Source: Candidatus Nomurabacteria bacterium (GTDB lineage Bacteria > Patescibacteriota > Minisyncoccia > Phycocordibacterales > UBA9973). From it: a stretch of 39,608 nt of DNA. Numbering within the stretch: position 1 is the first letter of the stretch; each line of letters opens with the position of its first letter. Both the position numbers and the translations under genes were made by a program. Under the pieces are notes generated by a model. It was not told where the DNA came from, ran no database searches, and saw only the letters and a list, made by a program, of their open reading frames with translations. Below, piece by piece: positions 39,441 to 39,608 of this stretch. The DNA lies in assembly GCA_029288805.1 (NCBI GenBank), contig JARIGO010000005.1:1-39608 (forward strand). The letters run 5' to 3'.

Positions 39441-39608
39441 GTATTGGTATTAAACAAACAGGGAATTAGAGCTGTTTTCACTCGGAGGTATTATCATTCC
39501 AAGGACGGGTACCCTTCCCAATCCTTTCCATGACAATACCTCCTCTTTTAACAGCCGGAGCTCTCCGCACAAAACAAAAGACCCGTTACATGTGTAACGG
39601 GTCTTTTG
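39440..39608 (+). ncRNA. Candidate structured RNA ending in a terminator
   Basis: No plausible plus-strand ORF. A long imperfect hairpin: GCTGTT (39471-39476)/AACAGC (39550-39555), symmetrical bubble, GGAGGTATT (39484-39492)/AATACCTCC (39535-39543), 8/8 internal loop, AAGGA (39501-39505)/TCCTT (39522-39526). An intrinsic terminator follows at 39575-39608. The rod with symmetrical bubbles recalls 6S RNA, but no conserved motif is recognised. On the minus strand the same DNA could encode a 17-codon peptide (39478-39531) behind GGAGGT, with that site paired in the hairpin. Confidence 0.4.
39575..39608. terminator. 34-nt perfect palindromic terminator at the window edge
   Basis: 16-bp stem, arm CAAAAGACCCGTTACA, TG loop, right arm ending GGGTCTTTTG. 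Functional in either direction. Confidence 0.9.

Noticed and set aside
39478-39531. 17-codon minus-strand peptide behind GGAGGT
   Set aside because: Very short and its ribosome-binding site lies in a long hairpin; kept only as an alternative reading of the RNA candidate.
1-39608. CRISPR array, insertion sequence or prophage
   Set aside because: No regularly spaced repeats, transposase, integrase or phage structural cluster is visible; the S74 protein alone is not evidence of a prophage.

Overview
This 39.6 kb window looks like chromosomal DNA from a small-genome bacterium of the Candidate Phyla Radiation (Patescibacteria, probably Parcubacteria-like). That placement is inferred, not proven. 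It rests on very compact gene packing, several large secreted proteins with GYAW...GWI repeats, a trigger factor that has lost its prolyl-isomerase domain, many small hypothetical membrane proteins, and a near absence of Shine-Dalgarno sequences. TGA is used as a stop (for example in tpiA), so the UGA=Gly code of SR1/Gracilibacteria is excluded.

Layout. 0-6.4 kb: the start of recJ, a HIT protein, a 924-residue SGNH hydrolase / head-repeat / S74-chaperone surface protein, and a tpiA-pgk glycolytic pair. 6.5-12 kb: a lipoprotein and a tightly packed five-gene minus-strand operon of envelope proteins, three of them paralogous. 12-20 kb: housekeeping genes (nusA-ppa, trigger factor, clpP-rny) mixed with small unknown ORFs and a GNAT acetyltransferase. 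20-25.6 kb: a glycosyltransferase, a TraD/HerA-like ATPase, an HU protein, a soluble histidine kinase and a stand-alone receiver protein. 25.6-33.9 kb: a 649-residue multi-domain membrane protein, Ogt, a COG4705 membrane protein, a PAP2-GT2-EEP operon, an OmpR-type two-component system and a NUDIX hydrolase. 33.9-38.8 kb: an AT-rich accessory island between tRNA-Gly(TCC) and tRNA-Pro(TGG), with small membrane proteins, lipoproteins, decayed gene tails and duplicated tRNA-flanking DNA. 38.8-39.6 kb: YraN, a perfect parS site, DnaA boxes in AT-rich DNA (a candidate replication origin) and a candidate structured RNA ending in a strong intrinsic terminator at the window edge.

Two signals cross gene boundaries. 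First, at least fourteen genes carry a TANNNT -10 box ending exactly 6 or 7 nt before the start codon, so their mRNAs should be leaderless. This rule also settles several start sites. Second, in the tRNA island the tails of two decayed, related genes end at a short sequence shared with the 3' end of tRNA-Pro, and the DNA just beyond tRNA-Pro is duplicated 2.3 kb away. This suggests repeated insertion or recombination at that tRNA.

Read together, the window pairs a minimal core (glycolysis, transcription, RNA decay, proteolysis) with a large investment in secreted or surface proteins beside the inferred origin of replication.
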